NCBI GenBank assembly: GCA_030426385.1
Contig: JAUHYI010000002.1
Span: forward strand, 100,155-164,154
Length of the DNA: 64,000 nucleotides
Direction of reading: 5' to 3'
DNA from: Phycisphaerae bacterium
GTDB lineage: Bacteria > Planctomycetota > Phycisphaerae > Phycisphaerales > Phycisphaeraceae
Position numbers and translations under genes: made by a program. Under the pieces are notes generated by a model. The model saw nothing but the letters and a program-made list of their open reading frames with translations, was not told where the DNA came from and ran no database searches. How positions within the stretch are numbered: the first letter of the stretch is position 1; each line of letters begins with the position of its first letter. This document shows, piece after piece, positions 62,769 to 64,000 of this stretch.

Positions 62769-64000
62769 TTATGGTTTACCAGCACCGTCAGTAAAATAGC
62801 TGAACGTCAAAATAATTTCTGAATTATTTTTAAAACCAGCATGATTTAATGGTGAATATGCACCCGACTCATTCGTTTGCCCAATGTTGATACGGTTTGT
62901 ACCTATTTCACCCCAGGCTTGCAATTGTCCCTCAAACGCGATATTCCGAACGCTCCCGATAGACGCTGCTGCATATGCAGCTGGACTATCTTTGATGGGA
63001 AACGGCAGCCCCGTGATGGCGACGTTACCCGTACTCACCCCCCTATTAGCCAACACCAAAAACAACGTACACGTCACCTGGTTATTCACCCTGCTGTAAT
63101 TTCCCAGTCGGGTGGTATATTGCACGCCCGCATCATCCCCACCAAATGCAATACGCGCCGCCCATGTACCCTCAGCCTCTCCACCGGTCAAACCCTGATT
63201 CCCACTGGCGGACAAATCAGCAAACGCGACGTTGCCAACTACGTTTTCTCGGATTAGCGGAGTCCCTTTGCCCGACCGATCTGCACAATTTCTGATGATC
63301 ACCCGATTGGTATTTCCAGAACCCCTGATCCTCAAAAACGCGCCGGTAATCTCATCCGCGTAGCAATTTTCAGCGACGCAATACTGGGAAGGATCTTCGG
63401 CTGTTCCCACATTGGTGTCGTAATGAATCATATGCTCAGTACGACCTGAAATGCTCACGTTTTTAACATAGACTGGCGTGGCTTGCTGCGGCTGGGAACC
63501 CCTGTACCGTTGAACGGCACAAACGAGCGTCGTATCCATTAATGTTGCATTGATACCATCAACACTAAAACCAATCTGATTTCTATTACCCGACGTCGAG
63601 TTAACAATAACCGTGGGATTAAACCCATCATAATGACAGAAAATATTCGATACCTGCCCCGACCCATACTGAAAATCTATTTCACTATTGCCATAGCCCG
63701 TATCAAAACCGCTATCCCTATGAAACGATGAACCAATAACCACACAATCATTTCTCTGAACCTTGATTGATCGGCCCCAACAATTTTTAAAAACGCCGCC
63801 AATAATCCTGCAACTGCCCTCCTCGGTTTTTGTCGCTGAATGTTCCAGGCCGAACAAACGTATGCCATCCTGATCGTGGCGATAGGTATTGTCGTCACAC
63901 GAAATATTATCAATATAGGGATTCTCGATCGTAACATACTTAGGCGCCAACATACCGTCGTATGTCCTGGTGACAGTAATGCCAAACACGCCTTCAGAAC
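62769..64000 (-). CDS. Right-handed beta-helix, tailspike-like protein (5' end outside window)
   Basis: The frame is open from the right edge of the window and codes for at least 410 residues. The first 270 look like a parallel beta-helix (VTIENPYIDNISCDDNTYRH; GGVFKNCWGRSIKVQRNDCVVIGSS; NRVIIRNCADRSGKG), with short repeated strands and Asn turns. The last 130 residues (RLGNYSRVNNQVTCTLFLVL; TGNVAITGLPFPIKDSPAAY; NHAGFKNNSEIILTFSYFTDG) resemble the C-terminal trimer domain of phage tail fibres and tailspikes. It may be a polysaccharide-binding or -cleaving protein of phage origin, or a surface lyase. Catalytic residues cannot be assigned. Confidence 0.78.
   Translation of the reverse strand, partial: SEGVFGITVTRTYDGMLAPKYVTIENPYIDNISCDDNTYRHDQDGIRLFGLEHSATKTEEGSCRIIGGVFKNCWGRSIKVQRNDCVVIGSSFHRDSGFDTGYGNSEIDFQYGSGQVSNIFCHYDGFNPTVIVNSTSGNRNQIGFSVDGINATLMDTTLVCAVQRYRGSQPQQATPVYVKNVSISGRTEHMIHYDTNVGTAEDPSQYCVAENCYADEITGAFLRIRGSGNTNRVIIRNCADRSGKGTPLIRENVVGNVAFADLSASGNQGLTGGEAEGTWAARIAFGGDDAGVQYTTRLGNYSRVNNQVTCTLFLVLANRGVSTGNVAITGLPFPIKDSPAAYAAASIGSVRNIAFEGQLQAWGEIGTNRINIGQTNESGAYSPLNHAGFKNNSEIILTFSYFTDGAGKP

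Overview
The window looks like a chromosomal segment of a Planctomycetota bacterium, probably of the Phycisphaerae type. I infer this from a secreted PEP-CTERM protein, a pseudopilin with the [17 protein letters not shown] signal, a sulfatase, several glycoside hydrolases, a protein with the N-terminal motif STGPRSAAGKAVARRNSLKHG, and a planctomycete-style integrase. All calls come from reading the sequence by eye. No database search was run.

Layout. (1) 1-5535 is ordinary chromosome: the end of a sulfatase, an acetyltransferase, a YjbQ-family protein, a TIM-like isomerase with a DeoR regulator, and two related Cys/His-rich proteins of unknown function. (2) 5933-6005 is a complete tRNA-Gly(TCC). 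Its 3' 49 bases recur exactly at 37278-37326, so 6008-37326 is an integrated element of about 31 kb. A tyrosine integrase (35799-37112) lies at its right end. (3) The element carries defence-type cargo: a two-gene HD-phosphohydrolase/HEAT module (6215-9866), an HTH coiled-coil protein, a membrane-anchored Mrr-type nuclease, and a six-gene operon of about 18 kb on the minus strand (30461 down to 12478). The operon encodes a type III-like restriction helicase-nuclease, a single-chain DUF262/HNH (GmrSD-like) protein, a type III-like DNA methyltransferase, a GHKL ATPase with a C-terminal Shedu-like nuclease motif, a RelE/ParE-UvrD fusion helicase, and a 1912-residue SNF2-type helicase. The last protein carries about 61 tandem 15-residue modules. 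The right part of the element (30961-35557) is a maintenance region with a frameshifted DUF3987 gene, a small excisionase-like protein and other small genes. (4) 37327-40480 is a graveyard outside the element: an integrase cut off by a stop codon, a type I restriction HsdR C-terminal fragment, a second copy of the Mrr-type gene in inverted orientation, and a decayed PIG-L deacetylase. This locus appears to have collected islands repeatedly. (5) 40697-49377 is a heavy-metal efflux cluster (small exported protein, TolC-like lipoprotein, His-rich adaptor, RND pump, P-II-like protein, lipoprotein, and a convergent permease). (6) 49613-62513 is a minus-strand set for glycan and envelope work: an ADP-ribosylglycohydrolase-family protein, a large secreted glycosidase-like protein, a pseudopilin, a PEP-CTERM protein, a GH38 alpha-mannosidase, a GH43-like propeller and a DegT aminotransferase. 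(7) The right edge holds a partial tailspike-like beta-helix protein.

The best candidate for an undescribed system is the six-gene operon. It puts a type III-like restriction pair together with a modified-DNA-type nuclease, a GHKL ATPase-nuclease and two more helicases. Its SNF2 protein has a 15-residue repeat array with a regular cysteine pattern: four Cys at fixed phases in each 12-module super-repeat.
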